From Desulfonauticus submarinus (GTDB lineage: Bacteria; Desulfobacterota; Desulfovibrionia; Desulfovibrionales; Desulfonatronovibrionaceae): a DNA stretch of 64,000 nucleotides. The position numbers were made by a program, and so were the translations under genes. Location: NCBI RefSeq assembly GCF_900104045.1, contig NZ_FNIN01000002.1, positions 186,001 to 250,000 on the forward strand, in the 5' to 3' direction. The notes below the pieces were generated by a model. That model was given only the letters and a program-made list of their open reading frames with translations. It did not search any database and was not told the DNA's origin. Below are positions 25,550 to 34,093 of this stretch, one piece after another (the stretch's first letter is position 1; the number at the start of each line of letters is the position of its first letter).

Positions 25550-25573
25550 GGGATTATTACCTAGTAATATCCC
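25550..25573 (+). repeat. Hairpin between queA and the oxidoreductase genes
   Basis: GGGATTATTAC and GTAATATCCC pair with one bulged T around a three-base loop. No U-run follows, so it is not a convincing terminator. It may be a weak pause or stabilising structure between the two operons. Confidence 0.35.
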
Positions 25574-25593
25574 CTAGAAAACAGGAGGTTAGA

Positions 25594-25827
25594 ATGGCGC
25601 GGGTAATTTTTTTAGAGGATTTGTGCAAAGGATGTCTTCTTTGCACTCAGGCCTGTTCTAAAAATATTATAGAACAATCAGATAAATTTAATAAACAGGG
25701 TTATAAGGTGGTGGAAATAAAGAAAGAAAACCTAGATAAATGTATAGGTTGCGGATTTTGTAGCCTTATATGTCCTGATAGTGCTATTATTGTATATAAA
25801 ACAATTAAGGAGACAGAAAATGTCTAA
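25594..25827 (+). CDS. 2-oxoacid:ferredoxin oxidoreductase, ferredoxin (delta) subunit
   Basis: 77-residue two-[4Fe-4S] ferredoxin. Cys11, 14, 17, 21 and Cys50, 53, 56, 60 form two clusters (CKGCLLCTQAC and CIGCGFCSLIC, each continuing to the usual fourth cysteine/proline). It passes electrons from the thiamine-containing core to free ferredoxin. An AGGAGG site precedes the ATG. It overlaps the alpha-subunit start by eight bases and is the first gene of a four-gene set. Confidence 0.93.
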   Translation: MARVIFLEDLCKGCLLCTQACSKNIIEQSDKFNKQGYKVVEIKKENLDKCIGCGFCSLICPDSAIIVYKTIKETENV

Positions 25828-26872
25828 GCGGATGTTTGTAAAAGGAAATGAAGCAGTCGCCTTAGGGGCTTTAGCTGCTAAATGCCAATGTTATTTTGGT
25901 TATCCCATTACTCCCCAAAATGATATCCCTGAGTTTATGTCCAGAGAATTACCTAAAAGAGGAGGCGAGTTTGTCCAAGCTGAAAGTGAAATAGCGGCAG
26001 CTAATATGCTTTTAGGGGCTGCAGCAGCAGGAATTAGAGCTATGACATCTTCCTCTAGTCCTGGTATCTCTCTAAAACAAGAAGCTATTTCTTATATGGC
26101 AGGGAGTGAACTTCCTGGAGTAATTGTAAATATGAACAGAGGCGGACCAGGGTTAGGAGATATTGGACCATCTCAAGGAGATTACTTTCAAGCAACAAAA
26201 GGAGGAGGGCATGGAGACTATAGGCTTTTAGTCTTAGCCCCTGGCACTGTTCAAGAGGCCTATGATCTTACTATCCAATCCTTTGATTTAGCATTTAAAT
26301 ACAGAAATCCTGTAATGATCTTAGGTGATGCGATTCTGGGACAAATGAAAGAACCAATAACCCCCTGGGAACCCCAAATAGAGCCTGAGGCAGGTAAAAA
26401 CTGGCATCTTGACGGAGCAAATCAAAGGGAACCACGTATTATAAAATCTCTTTATCTGGAAGACGGAGCTCTAGCTACCCACAACTTAAAACTAGCCAAA
26501 AAATACGAACAAATGAAAAAAGAAATTCGTTTTGAAGAATTTCTTACTGAAGATGCCTCTTTAATTATTGTTGCCTATGGTTCTATTGGAAGAATAGTAA
26601 AATCAACTATTAGAAAATTACGGACTTTAGGACATAAAGTGGGACTTATACGACCTATCACTTTATATCCCTTTCCAAGTGAAGTTCTATTCTCCTTGGC
26701 AAAGCAAGGTAAAAAATTTCTAACCATTGAACACAACTTAGGACAAATGGTAGAAGATGTTCAACTAGCTATCTGCCAAGTTGCTAAAACAGAATTTTAT
26801 GGACACTTGCCTGGGAATTTACCCACTCCCAATGATTTTGAACAACCCATATTAAACGCTTTGGAGAAATAG
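25820..26872 (+). CDS. vorB: 2-oxoacid:ferredoxin oxidoreductase alpha subunit (VorB-type)
   Basis: Pyrimidine-binding (alpha) subunit of the thiamine-dependent oxidoreductase, 350 residues. It shows KGNEAVALGAL, CQCYFGYPITPQNDIPE, MTSSSSPGISLKQE and FQATKGGGHGDYR, a close match to the VorB family. The physiological substrate may be 2-oxoisovalerate or 2-oxoglutarate; sequence alone does not decide. I start at the ATG at 25820, which has AAGGAG seven bases upstream. An upstream frame beginning at 25781 is an artefact inside the ferredoxin gene. Confidence 0.93.
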   Translation: MSKRMFVKGNEAVALGALAAKCQCYFGYPITPQNDIPEFMSRELPKRGGEFVQAESEIAAANMLLGAAAAGIRAMTSSSSPGISLKQEAISYMAGSELPGVIVNMNRGGPGLGDIGPSQGDYFQATKGGGHGDYRLLVLAPGTVQEAYDLTIQSFDLAFKYRNPVMILGDAILGQMKEPITPWEPQIEPEAGKNWHLDGANQREPRIIKSLYLEDGALATHNLKLAKKYEQMKKEIRFEEFLTEDASLIIVAYGSIGRIVKSTIRKLRTLGHKVGLIRPITLYPFPSEVLFSLAKQGKKFLTIEHNLGQMVEDVQLAICQVAKTEFYGHLPGNLPTPNDFEQPILNALEK

Positions 26873-26874
26873 CT

Positions 26875-27630
26875 ATGAGTGAAAAAATAATATTTCCAAA
26901 ACCTAAGGTCTTAACAGATAGACCTACTCATTATTGCCCAGGCTGTCATCACGGAACAGCCCATAAACTTGTAGCTCAAGTGTTAGAAGAGCTTAATCTA
27001 GTACCCAATACTATTTGTATTGGCTCTATTGGATGTTCTGTTTTTATCTATAACTATATCGCTGTAGATACTGTAGAAGCACCTCATGGTAGAGCTCCTG
27101 CAGTTGCTACTGGAGTAAAAAGAGCTAGACCAGATAAAATAGTATTTACTTACCAAGGAGATGGAGATCTAGCATCTATTGGACTTGCTGAGATTATGCA
27201 CTGTGCTAACAGAGGAGAGAAAGTCACGGTAATTTTTGTAAATAATACTGTATATGGAATGACAGGAGGTCAGATGGCCCCTACTACTATGGTGGGTCAA
27301 AAAACCACAACATGTCCAGGAGGACGATGTAAAGAACGAGAGGGAGAACCTATAAAAATGGCAGAAATTATAGCCTCTCTTGGTGGAACAGCCTACTGTG
27401 CGCGAGTGGCTGTAAACAACATAAAAAATCTAAAAAAAGCTCAAAAAGCTATTTACAATGCTTTTAAAGTGCAAATAGATGGACTTGGCTTTGGGTTTGT
27501 AGAAATATTAGCAGCTTGTCCTACTAATTGGAAAATGAATCCTCTTCAAGCCAATGAAAGAGTGGAAAAAGAAATGATACCATATTTTCCTCTAGGAGAA
27601 TTTAAAAACTGCCTGGGAGAAAACAAATGA
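26875..27630 (+). CDS. 2-oxoacid:ferredoxin oxidoreductase beta subunit (thiamine-binding)
   Basis: 251-residue thiamine-pyrophosphate-binding subunit. HYCPGCHHGTAHKLV near residue 20 and the GDGDLASIGLAEI ... VNNTVYGMTGGQMAPTT pair (about 98-140) form the TPP/Mg site. A Cys-rich TTCPGGRC follows. It starts two bases after the alpha-subunit stop, so the subunits are made in fixed ratio. It oxidatively decarboxylates a 2-oxoacid to acyl-CoA, with electrons to ferredoxin. Confidence 0.94.
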   Translation: MSEKIIFPKPKVLTDRPTHYCPGCHHGTAHKLVAQVLEELNLVPNTICIGSIGCSVFIYNYIAVDTVEAPHGRAPAVATGVKRARPDKIVFTYQGDGDLASIGLAEIMHCANRGEKVTVIFVNNTVYGMTGGQMAPTTMVGQKTTTCPGGRCKEREGEPIKMAEIIASLGGTAYCARVAVNNIKNLKKAQKAIYNAFKVQIDGLGFGFVEILAACPTNWKMNPLQANERVEKEMIPYFPLGEFKNCLGENK

Positions 27631-28187
27631 GCAAATATCAGGATGTAATTATAGCTGGTTTTGGTGGCCAAGGAGTTATGCTAATAGGCAACTTATTGGC
27701 CTATGCAGCCATGGAAGAAAATTTAAATGTAACCTATATCCCTGTATATGGGCCTGAAATGAGGGGAGGAACTGCTAACTGTACAGTAGTTATCTCAGAA
27801 GAAGATATTGGGTCTCCTATTATTTTTAATCCTATCAGTCTTATTGTAATGAATAGACCCTCTCTTGATAAGTTCCAACCAAGACTCCAAGACAATGGAA
27901 TATTAATTCTTAATTCTTCTTTAATAGAAACAGAACTAGCAGATAAAGACCGCCTAAAAGCCTACCCTGTTCCAGCAAATGAAATTGCAGATAAACTAGG
28001 AAACATTAAGATGGCCAATATGGTTGCCTTAGGAGCTTATATCCAAGCTACTCAAATTTTGCCACTTAGCGCTGTTCAAAATGCTTTAGAAAGTGTTATC
28101 TCTAGCCACTATGCACATTTAATACCCCATAACGCAAAAGCATTAGAAGCAGGCGCTAAACATGTTCAAGAAACAGGGAATTTATAG
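27627..28187 (+). CDS. 2-oxoacid:ferredoxin oxidoreductase gamma subunit
   Basis: 186-residue gamma subunit with the family's N-terminal GFGGQGVMLIGNLLA and the EMRGGTANCTVVIS segment. It overlaps the beta-subunit stop by four bases. It completes the delta-alpha-beta-gamma set in the order usual for VorB/KorA-type enzymes. The operon ends three bases later at a strong terminator. Confidence 0.94.
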   Translation: MSKYQDVIIAGFGGQGVMLIGNLLAYAAMEENLNVTYIPVYGPEMRGGTANCTVVISEEDIGSPIIFNPISLIVMNRPSLDKFQPRLQDNGILILNSSLIETELADKDRLKAYPVPANEIADKLGNIKMANMVALGAYIQATQILPLSAVQNALESVISSHYAHLIPHNAKALEAGAKHVQETGNL

Positions 28188-28190
28188 TTT

Positions 28191-28225
28191 AGCAGGGTAA
28201 TAATGTATTACCCTGCTTATTTTTA
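28191..28225 (+). terminator. Rho-independent terminator of the oxidoreductase operon
   Basis: AGCAGGGTAATA (28191-28202) pairs perfectly with TATTACCCTGCT (28206-28217) around a three-base loop and is followed by TATTTTT. aroE starts only a few bases downstream, so its promoter must overlap this structure or it depends on read-through. Confidence 0.88.
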
Positions 28226-28230
28226 GAAAA

Positions 28231-29043
28231 ATGCAGCTTTATGGTGTTATAGGACATCCTATTTCTCACTCGTTAAGCCCAGTACTACACAACTGGGCGT
28301 TTAAAAAATTTGGATATAAAGACAAAGTTTATATTGCCTGGGATATTACTCCCAAAAATTTAGAAAAATTTTTACATAATTTAGACATATTTCAAGTAAA
28401 AGGACTTAGTGTTACTATCCCACATAAACAAAACATTCTCTCTTTTGCCCAAAAAATAAGTCCTTTAGCTCAAAAAATACAAGCAGCAAATACTCTAGTA
28501 TACCATAAAGGCATATGGCTGGCAGAAAATACAGATGTTTATGGTTTTATTCAACCTTTACAACAATTAAATATAAAATTGCAAAAAGCTTTGATCTTAG
28601 GTGCAGGTGGAGCAAGTTTAGCTGTAATTTATGGATTAAAAAAACTAAAAATAGAGGAAATTTATATCAGCAATAGGACGATATCCAAAGCTAGACAGTT
28701 AGCTAAAAACTTAGGATTAAAAGAAATATCATGGGAAGACAAAGAAAAATTACGTCCCGACATTTTAATTAACACTACTCCTTTAGGTATGTCTGGAAAA
28801 TGGCAAAATAAAACCCCCTGGAACGCGGATTTAAAAGGAATTAAAGTAGTGTATGATATTATCTATAATCCAAACCCTACTTTACTTTTAAAACAAGCTA
28901 AAAAATTTAATTGTACTACTATTTCAGGCTTAGAAATGTTTATTTACCAAGCCCAACAACAATTTAAACTGTTTACAGGACAAACATTCTCTTTTTATGA
29001 AGCATTTAACTACCTTAATATCAATACTTTCACAAGGCAGTAA
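28231..29043 (+). CDS. aroE: Shikimate dehydrogenase
   Basis: NADPH-dependent enzyme reducing 3-dehydroshikimate to shikimate for aromatic amino acids. It has YGVIGHPISHSLSP (residues 4-17, substrate loop), SVTIPHKQNI with the catalytic lysine, ENTDVYGF, and the nucleotide-binding GAGGAS near residue 128. 270 residues is normal. No Shine-Dalgarno sequence is visible: the 13 bases before the ATG are the terminator tail. Translation may be leaderless, or the start may be used by read-through transcripts. Confidence 0.94.
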   Translation: MQLYGVIGHPISHSLSPVLHNWAFKKFGYKDKVYIAWDITPKNLEKFLHNLDIFQVKGLSVTIPHKQNILSFAQKISPLAQKIQAANTLVYHKGIWLAENTDVYGFIQPLQQLNIKLQKALILGAGGASLAVIYGLKKLKIEEIYISNRTISKARQLAKNLGLKEISWEDKEKLRPDILINTTPLGMSGKWQNKTPWNADLKGIKVVYDIIYNPNPTLLLKQAKKFNCTTISGLEMFIYQAQQQFKLFTGQTFSFYEAFNYLNINTFTRQ

Positions 29044-29046
29044 TAT

Positions 29047-30183
29047 ATGCCATCTAACTATCTTACTATAGGAATCATTGTAGATGAAAGCGAGACAAGA
29101 GAATTTAATACCTTACTTCAAAAAATCATCAGACACCTTCAAAAACAACTAAAAAAGAACTTTCCTCAATTTAAATGGGTTTTTTCTTTTTTAAAAAGAA
29201 AAGACTTTCCTACATCTATTCCCCTTGATCCCTTAGAACTTTTAGAATTTGGAGCATCTCTTAAATTAGAATATAATCTTGACTTCGCTCTTGTATTTAC
29301 AAGCTTGCCTCTTAAGTCTCGCTTTAACCAAATAGTAAATGCTGTGCCATCTAATATGTTAGAGACTGCTGTAATTAGTATGGCAAGCATCATAGAGGAA
29401 GATACAAACAAACAAGTACATGGTCTTTTGGCTTTATGTAAGCATGTATTAGGACATTTATGGGGCTTAGAACATAACTCAAATTCAGTTATGCAGCCTC
29501 ATCATATATGGACAAAAGCACACAAACTATCTTGGAACAAAGAAGAGAAAAAGCACATCCTAAGTTATCTTAAAGATATTGCAGATCCTCGATTAGAAGA
29601 AACATCAAAAGGCCTGAAATTAAGCACATTCCTCTTTTATTTGCATGTTCTTAAAAGAGAAGGAATATCTATTTTAAGAGATATTTTGCTTTTCCGTTCC
29701 TGGCTTATGATGCTCCGTCTAGGCAAGTTTACTGTTGCCACAGCTGTATCAATAATTTTTTTATTTTTAAGTGCAGAAGCTTGGGAAATGGGGGCAGCCA
29801 TATGTCCATTTTGGCTAAATATTGGAATAGGTATAATACTTTTAGCAGCAACCCTTTCTCTATACTTTGGACAAAACTTACACAAAGTAGCTAAGTCTGA
29901 GAGGATAAAAGAACAGGCTGTTCGTTCAAAACTGGTACTATTTGGAACACTATTTATGGGGATTACAATTTTTTGGCTTAATCTTTTTCTTATATCAACG
30001 ACTATTATTTATCTCTTACCCCAAAAAATACTTATTGGTTGGGCTGGAATAAAAAACAATTTGCCTATTTTTCATTTTGGCAAAATAATGGCAACCTTTG
30101 GGATACTTGCTTCTGCTCTTGGTGGGAATTTAGAAGAAGCTCAAGACATCAAAGCAGTACTTTTTTATACAGAAGAAACTTAA
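29047..30183 (+). CDS. Metzincin-like membrane protein with degenerate zinc motif
   Basis: 378 residues. The N-terminal soluble domain (about 1-160) contains HVLGHLWGLEHNSNSVM (His133, His137, His143, Met149), which matches the zinc-binding and Met-turn layout of archaemetzincin-like peptidases. The catalytic Glu after the first His is replaced by Val. Residues about 225-355 hold four hydrophobic segments, so the domain is membrane-tethered. It could bind zinc without proteolysis or use another base. It follows aroE by three bases and is likely co-transcribed. The specific family is not recognised. Confidence 0.7.
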   Translation: MPSNYLTIGIIVDESETREFNTLLQKIIRHLQKQLKKNFPQFKWVFSFLKRKDFPTSIPLDPLELLEFGASLKLEYNLDFALVFTSLPLKSRFNQIVNAVPSNMLETAVISMASIIEEDTNKQVHGLLALCKHVLGHLWGLEHNSNSVMQPHHIWTKAHKLSWNKEEKKHILSYLKDIADPRLEETSKGLKLSTFLFYLHVLKREGISILRDILLFRSWLMMLRLGKFTVATAVSIIFLFLSAEAWEMGAAICPFWLNIGIGIILLAATLSLYFGQNLHKVAKSERIKEQAVRSKLVLFGTLFMGITIFWLNLFLISTTIIYLLPQKILIGWAGIKNNLPIFHFGKIMATFGILASALGGNLEEAQDIKAVLFYTEET

Positions 30184-30195
30184 TATTTTTAAAAA

Positions 30196-31818
30196 CTAAG
30201 GCACATAAATTTTCAAAGTTTTGCCTGGCCTTAAAATTTGATCAGCACCCAAATCATTCCACTTTAAAATTTGTTTTAAACTTACTCCAAATCTTTTGGC
30301 AATAATCCACAAATTATCTCCTCTTCTCACTCTATACCATACCAACTGGCCTTGAAAAAATTCCTTGGCCGATTTTTTCACTAACCTAGTTTTTTTAATC
30401 CCCATATCAGGGATATATAACTTTTGCCCTATTTGAAGTTTTGAGCTTACCAAACCATTTGCTTTTTTAAGTGTTTTTACACTAATTCCAAATCTTCTAG
30501 CAATTGTCCACAGACTATCACCTTGTTGCACAATATAGTTTGCTCTTTTTAAAGCTTCTTTTCTTACTATCGTATATCTAGAAAAATATTCTTTCTGGCC
30601 ACTCTTAGGAATAATTATAATTTTACCCGGTCTCAATATATTAGAATAAGTTCCATTCACCTTTTTTAAAACAGAAATAGGTACTCCATATCTTCTAGAA
30701 ATACGCCACCATGAATCTCCTATTCTCACTTTATATCTTAAAATTCCCGCATATATCTTTTTACACTCTTTTATAAACTTCTGGGCCAAATCTACTTTAT
30801 CTTTTGGTAAATATACCTTTATTCTTCTATCAGGAGGAGCAACCATTCTCCTAATAGCTGGATTTAATTGTCTAAAATCATGCCAACTTAAGCCTAAATA
30901 ATTACTTAACGCTAACAAATCCATCCTTGGAGTAACTTCTATTTGAGCTAAAACAGGATCTTCCTCAAATTTTAAGCGAGGAAAGCCAAGTTCTTCTAAA
31001 TTTTGCACAATCTTTAAGATTGCTAAAAATTTTGGAACATAGTGCCGTGTCTCTCTCCTTAAATAACGCCTATTTTTTTTACATATAGCAAAAAAGTCAT
31101 CCTGCTTACTTCTTCTAATGGCTTTACAAATTTTCCCAGGACCAGCATTATAAGCAGCTAAAGCAAGATACCAGTCCCCAAATCGTTTATAAAGATCTTT
31201 TAACATCTTAGCTGCTGCATAAGTGGATTTAAAAGGATCTCTTCTTTCATCTATCCACCAATCAACTCTAAGTCCATATTTACGAGCAGTTTTTGGCATA
31301 AACTGCCACATTCCTGCTGCTCCAGCTCTAGAATAAGCCCACGGATTATATCCACTTTCTGCAAAAGGCAAAAAGATTAAATCCTCTGGCAATCCTTGCT
31401 CTTTAAAAACCTTACGCACAAAAGGAAGATACTTTTGGCCTCGTTCAAGCCATCTAATAAAAGTTTTCCTATGGGTAGTTGTGTAGTATTTAAAATAAAG
31501 CTTTAATTCCTTGGTCTCATAAATATCTAATTGGAAATTCAATGCATCTGGTTTTTTTAGTAATTCTTCTTCTTTAGGAGACAACTTAGTATCTTCAGGA
31601 TATTCTTTTATCTCCGTATCTTCTACTATTTCAGCACCTTCTGGCAAGGTTTCTTCGACACTCTGCTTTAACTCTGTAGCATTATTGCTTTTCTCAATGT
31701 TATCAACAGAACAAGATTTCATCTCCACAGGAATATTATTCTGTGTTTTAAGATGCAGCTTAGAACAAGCACTTATAAAAATTAAAAAAAACATTAGTAT
31801 CCAAAAACAAAAACGCAT
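30196..31818 (-). CDS. mltD: Membrane-bound lytic transglycosylase D-like lipoprotein with LysM repeats
   Basis: Peptidoglycan-cleaving lipoprotein, 540 residues. It has the lipobox ISAC (Cys18). The lytic-transglycosylase domain at about 130-270 shows the catalytic glutamate in PFAESGYNP (Glu154) and GAAGMWQFMPKTARKYGL. Three LysM peptidoglycan-binding repeats follow from about residue 355 to the end (YKVRIGDSWWRISRRYGV, YIVQQGDSLWTIARRFGI, YRVRRGDNLWIIAKRFGV). It stands alone, convergent with the metzincin-like gene. It likely acts in cell-wall turnover at the outer membrane. Confidence 0.93.
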   Translation of the reverse strand: MRFCFWILMFFLIFISACSKLHLKTQNNIPVEMKSCSVDNIEKSNNATELKQSVEETLPEGAEIVEDTEIKEYPEDTKLSPKEEELLKKPDALNFQLDIYETKELKLYFKYYTTTHRKTFIRWLERGQKYLPFVRKVFKEQGLPEDLIFLPFAESGYNPWAYSRAGAAGMWQFMPKTARKYGLRVDWWIDERRDPFKSTYAAAKMLKDLYKRFGDWYLALAAYNAGPGKICKAIRRSKQDDFFAICKKNRRYLRRETRHYVPKFLAILKIVQNLEELGFPRLKFEEDPVLAQIEVTPRMDLLALSNYLGLSWHDFRQLNPAIRRMVAPPDRRIKVYLPKDKVDLAQKFIKECKKIYAGILRYKVRIGDSWWRISRRYGVPISVLKKVNGTYSNILRPGKIIIIPKSGQKEYFSRYTIVRKEALKRANYIVQQGDSLWTIARRFGISVKTLKKANGLVSSKLQIGQKLYIPDMGIKKTRLVKKSAKEFFQGQLVWYRVRRGDNLWIIAKRFGVSLKQILKWNDLGADQILRPGKTLKIYVP

Positions 31819-31955
31819 GTAAACTCCTTTGAACCTAAATTTACCTTAGGCTCTACTTTAACTCGCTAATCCTTGCCTCTAGCTAGTAAAAACAAAAGCC
31901 CTTGGCAAGTGGATGTTTTTCGGATATTTTGGGTCTATTAAAAATAGAGGTCAAA

Positions 31956-32684
31956 ATGTCATCTTTACTTGTAGGGCAAAAACCTGTCTTTGAAGAACTT
32001 CAAAAACAATCTCCCCAAATTGATAGGGTTTACTTAGCTAAAAATAAGAAACATATAGGGAAAATCTTAACTCTATGTAAAAAAAAGAATATTCCTTATA
32101 AGTTTATAACCCAAGAAGATTTAAATAAATTTTTTCCTGGCAATCATCAGGGTATTATTGCAAGACTAAACTTAGTAAATTTTTTATCTGTAGAAAACAT
32201 ATTTAACTTTACCTTAAACAGTAAATTCCCTCTTATTTTAGCTTTAGATTGCGTTCAAGACCCTCAAAATGTTGGAAGTATAATAAGAACCTTAGTGGCC
32301 TTAGGAGGTGGGGGAATAATCCTTCCTAAAGATAGAAGTGCTTTTTTGGGAACAGGAGTGGAAAAAAGCTCTGCAGGAGCAGTATTCAAAGCCAAGATCG
32401 CTAAAGTCACCAATTTGGCCCGCACCTTAGAGCTTGGGAAACAATATGGATACCATGTATATGCAACTGTGCCTCGCAAAGGAGAAAATCCCTTTGTTTT
32501 AAATTTAAATTTCCCAGCTATTTTAGTCTTGGGTAATGAAGAAAAAGGAATTAGACCTGGAGTATTAAAACGATGTGACACAAAACTTACTATTCCTATG
32601 CTTGGAAAATTTGAGTCTCTTAATGTATCTCAAGCAGGTGCGATTTTAATGGGCGAATTTTTAAGACAAAACTCATTTATTTAA
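31956..32684 (+). CDS. rlmB: 23S rRNA (guanosine-2'-O)-methyltransferase RlmB (TrmH family)
   Basis: SPOUT-fold methyltransferase. It has an N-terminal substrate-binding domain (residues about 1-75) and the three knotted-domain motifs: DPQNVGSIIRT, LVLGNEEKGI and IPMLGKFESLNVSQAG. I take the ATG at 31956 (AGAGG five bases upstream), giving 242 residues. A TTG at 31902 would add 18 residues with no family match. The RlmB assignment, rather than another TrmH-family site, rests on overall architecture. It converges on fliQ with a six-base gap. Confidence 0.85.
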   Translation: MSSLLVGQKPVFEELQKQSPQIDRVYLAKNKKHIGKILTLCKKKNIPYKFITQEDLNKFFPGNHQGIIARLNLVNFLSVENIFNFTLNSKFPLILALDCVQDPQNVGSIIRTLVALGGGGIILPKDRSAFLGTGVEKSSAGAVFKAKIAKVTNLARTLELGKQYGYHVYATVPRKGENPFVLNLNFPAILVLGNEEKGIRPGVLKRCDTKLTIPMLGKFESLNVSQAGAILMGEFLRQNSFI

Positions 32685-32690
32685 TCAAAA

Positions 32691-32960
32691 TTAATGAATA
32701 TAATTTGGAAGATTTAAAAGTAAATCTCTAGTAAATGTTATCATTTTATCCATTATCCAAGGAAAGCTAACCAACAAAACCAAAAAAATTGAAATAATTT
32801 TAGGTATAATCGACAAGGTCATCTCTTGAAGTTGAGTAGCAGCCTGAATTACAGAAACAAACACACCAACAATAAGCCCTACTCCTAACATAGGCAAAGA
32901 GATAAAAAGCGTAAGCTCTATAGACTGTCTGGCAAAACCTACAATAAATTCTGGAGTCAT
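32691..32960 (-). CDS. fliQ: Flagellar export apparatus protein FliQ
   Basis: 89-residue membrane protein of the flagellar type III export gate, with two hydrophobic helices and the signature TPEFIVGFARQSIELTL at the N terminus. It is the last gene of the leftward flagellar run that begins at motA. It lies 19 bases after fliP and has a GGAG-type site. Confidence 0.95.
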   Translation of the reverse strand: MTPEFIVGFARQSIELTLFISLPMLGVGLIVGVFVSVIQAATQLQEMTLSIIPKIISIFLVLLVSFPWIMDKMITFTRDLLLNLPNYIH

Positions 32961-32979
32961 TTTTTTCTCCTTTAGACAT

Positions 32980-33768
32980 TTAATAAAAACTATTAACCAA
33001 AGATCCCACTAGCAAATTCCAGCCATCAACCATTACAAAAAGAAGAATCTTAAAAGGCAAAGAAATCATAATAGGTGGCAACATCATCATACCCATGGAA
33101 AGTAAAATACTTGCCACAACCATATCTAAAATAAGAAAAGGAATATAAATAAGAAATCCTATTTCAAATCCAGTCTTTAACTCGCTTATCATATAGGCAG
33201 GCAAAAGAAGAAGTGTTGGCACATCTTCTTTAGTTTCAGGTCGCTTCAGGCCTGTAATTGCATAAAAAATGGAGAGATCTTTTTCTCTTGTATGTTTAAA
33301 TAAAAAAGCACGTAAAGGTTGCTCTGCTCTTTTTAAAGCCTCTTTATAGCCTATTTCTTCATGAAGATAGGGTTGAAGCGCACTCTCATTTATTTGTTTG
33401 CCTACAGGAGCCATAATGGCAGCTGTCATAAAAATAGCCAAAGCGATTAAAACTTGATTGGGAGGCATTTGTTGTGTTCCAAGAGCATGTCTTAAAAAAG
33501 AAAATACTACAATAATGCGAGTAAAAGAAGTTAAAGTCAAAATAATGGCAGGAGCTAAGGACAAAACTGTCAAAAGAAACAGTATTTCTAGCAAGACAGA
33601 AACCTTTTCAGGTTCTGTTTGGCCTGCTGCTAATTTTAAAGTGATAGTTGGTAATGTTGGTCCTTCTGCTGCCCAAAGAACTGTGGGAAGAAAAATAAAG
33701 AAAAATAAATTAAGAACAAGAATTTTGTTCTTGTTCCAATACCTTACCAAAGTCCTCATCTTTATCAT
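32980..33768 (-). CDS. fliP: Flagellar export apparatus protein FliP
   Basis: 262-residue export-gate protein. An N-terminal cleaved signal sequence (to about LWA-AE, residue 34) is followed by the FliP core: TSFTRIIVVFSFLRHALGTQQMPPNQVL and GMMMLPPIMISLPFKILLFVMVDGW. The start is one of two nearby ATGs (33768 or 33759) preceded by GAGG. The gene begins inside the end of fliO, a 59-base overlap, which is unusually long. Confidence 0.95.
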   Translation of the reverse strand: MIKMRTLVRYWNKNKILVLNLFFFIFLPTVLWAAEGPTLPTITLKLAAGQTEPEKVSVLLEILFLLTVLSLAPAIILTLTSFTRIIVVFSFLRHALGTQQMPPNQVLIALAIFMTAAIMAPVGKQINESALQPYLHEEIGYKEALKRAEQPLRAFLFKHTREKDLSIFYAITGLKRPETKEDVPTLLLLPAYMISELKTGFEIGFLIYIPFLILDMVVASILLSMGMMMLPPIMISLPFKILLFVMVDGWNLLVGSLVNSFY

Positions 33769-34060
33769 GATCCACTTCTACCTCACTTAAAAAAGTCATG
33801 GTGTTTTCACTAACACCAATCAAAACCTTTTTATTCAAGAAGCGGACCATTAAAAGAGATTTTTTAGGATTTACTGGAATAGAACAAAGTACTTCTAATT
33901 CTCCATGACTTTGAGATTTAAAAATAGACTTGGGACCAAAACGACGTAAAAGATAATATAAAAGTAAAATAAAAGCTAAAAGAAAAAATAATGCGCCTGC
34001 CATCTTTAAAGTGGCCACACCTAAACTCATTTGGGGAGAAGCAAAAGTTGCATTAGACAT
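33710..34060 (-). CDS. fliO: Flagellar biosynthetic protein FliO
   Basis: 116-residue protein with one membrane helix (residues about 14-40, MAGALFFLLAFILLLYYLLRR) and a short cytoplasmic beta domain (LEVLCSIPVNPKKSLLMVRFLNKKVLIGV) typical of FliO. It helps assemble FliP in the export gate. The C-terminal acidic tail (DHDKDEDF) is encoded in the region overlapping fliP. Confidence 0.9.
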   Translation of the reverse strand: MSNATFASPQMSLGVATLKMAGALFFLLAFILLLYYLLRRFGPKSIFKSQSHGELEVLCSIPVNPKKSLLMVRFLNKKVLIGVSENTMTFLSEVEVDHDKDEDFGKVLEQEQNSCS

Positions 34061-34093
34061 AGTAGTTACTAGGTATATTTTTTAATAGGTTGT

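Noticed and set aside
25781-25819. Upstream start for the alpha subunit of the oxidoreductase
   Set aside because: It lies inside the ferredoxin gene and lacks a ribosome binding site, whereas 25820 has AAGGAG.
31902-31955. TTG start upstream of rlmB
   Set aside because: The added 18 residues do not fit the family, and the ATG at 31956 has a proper ribosome binding site.
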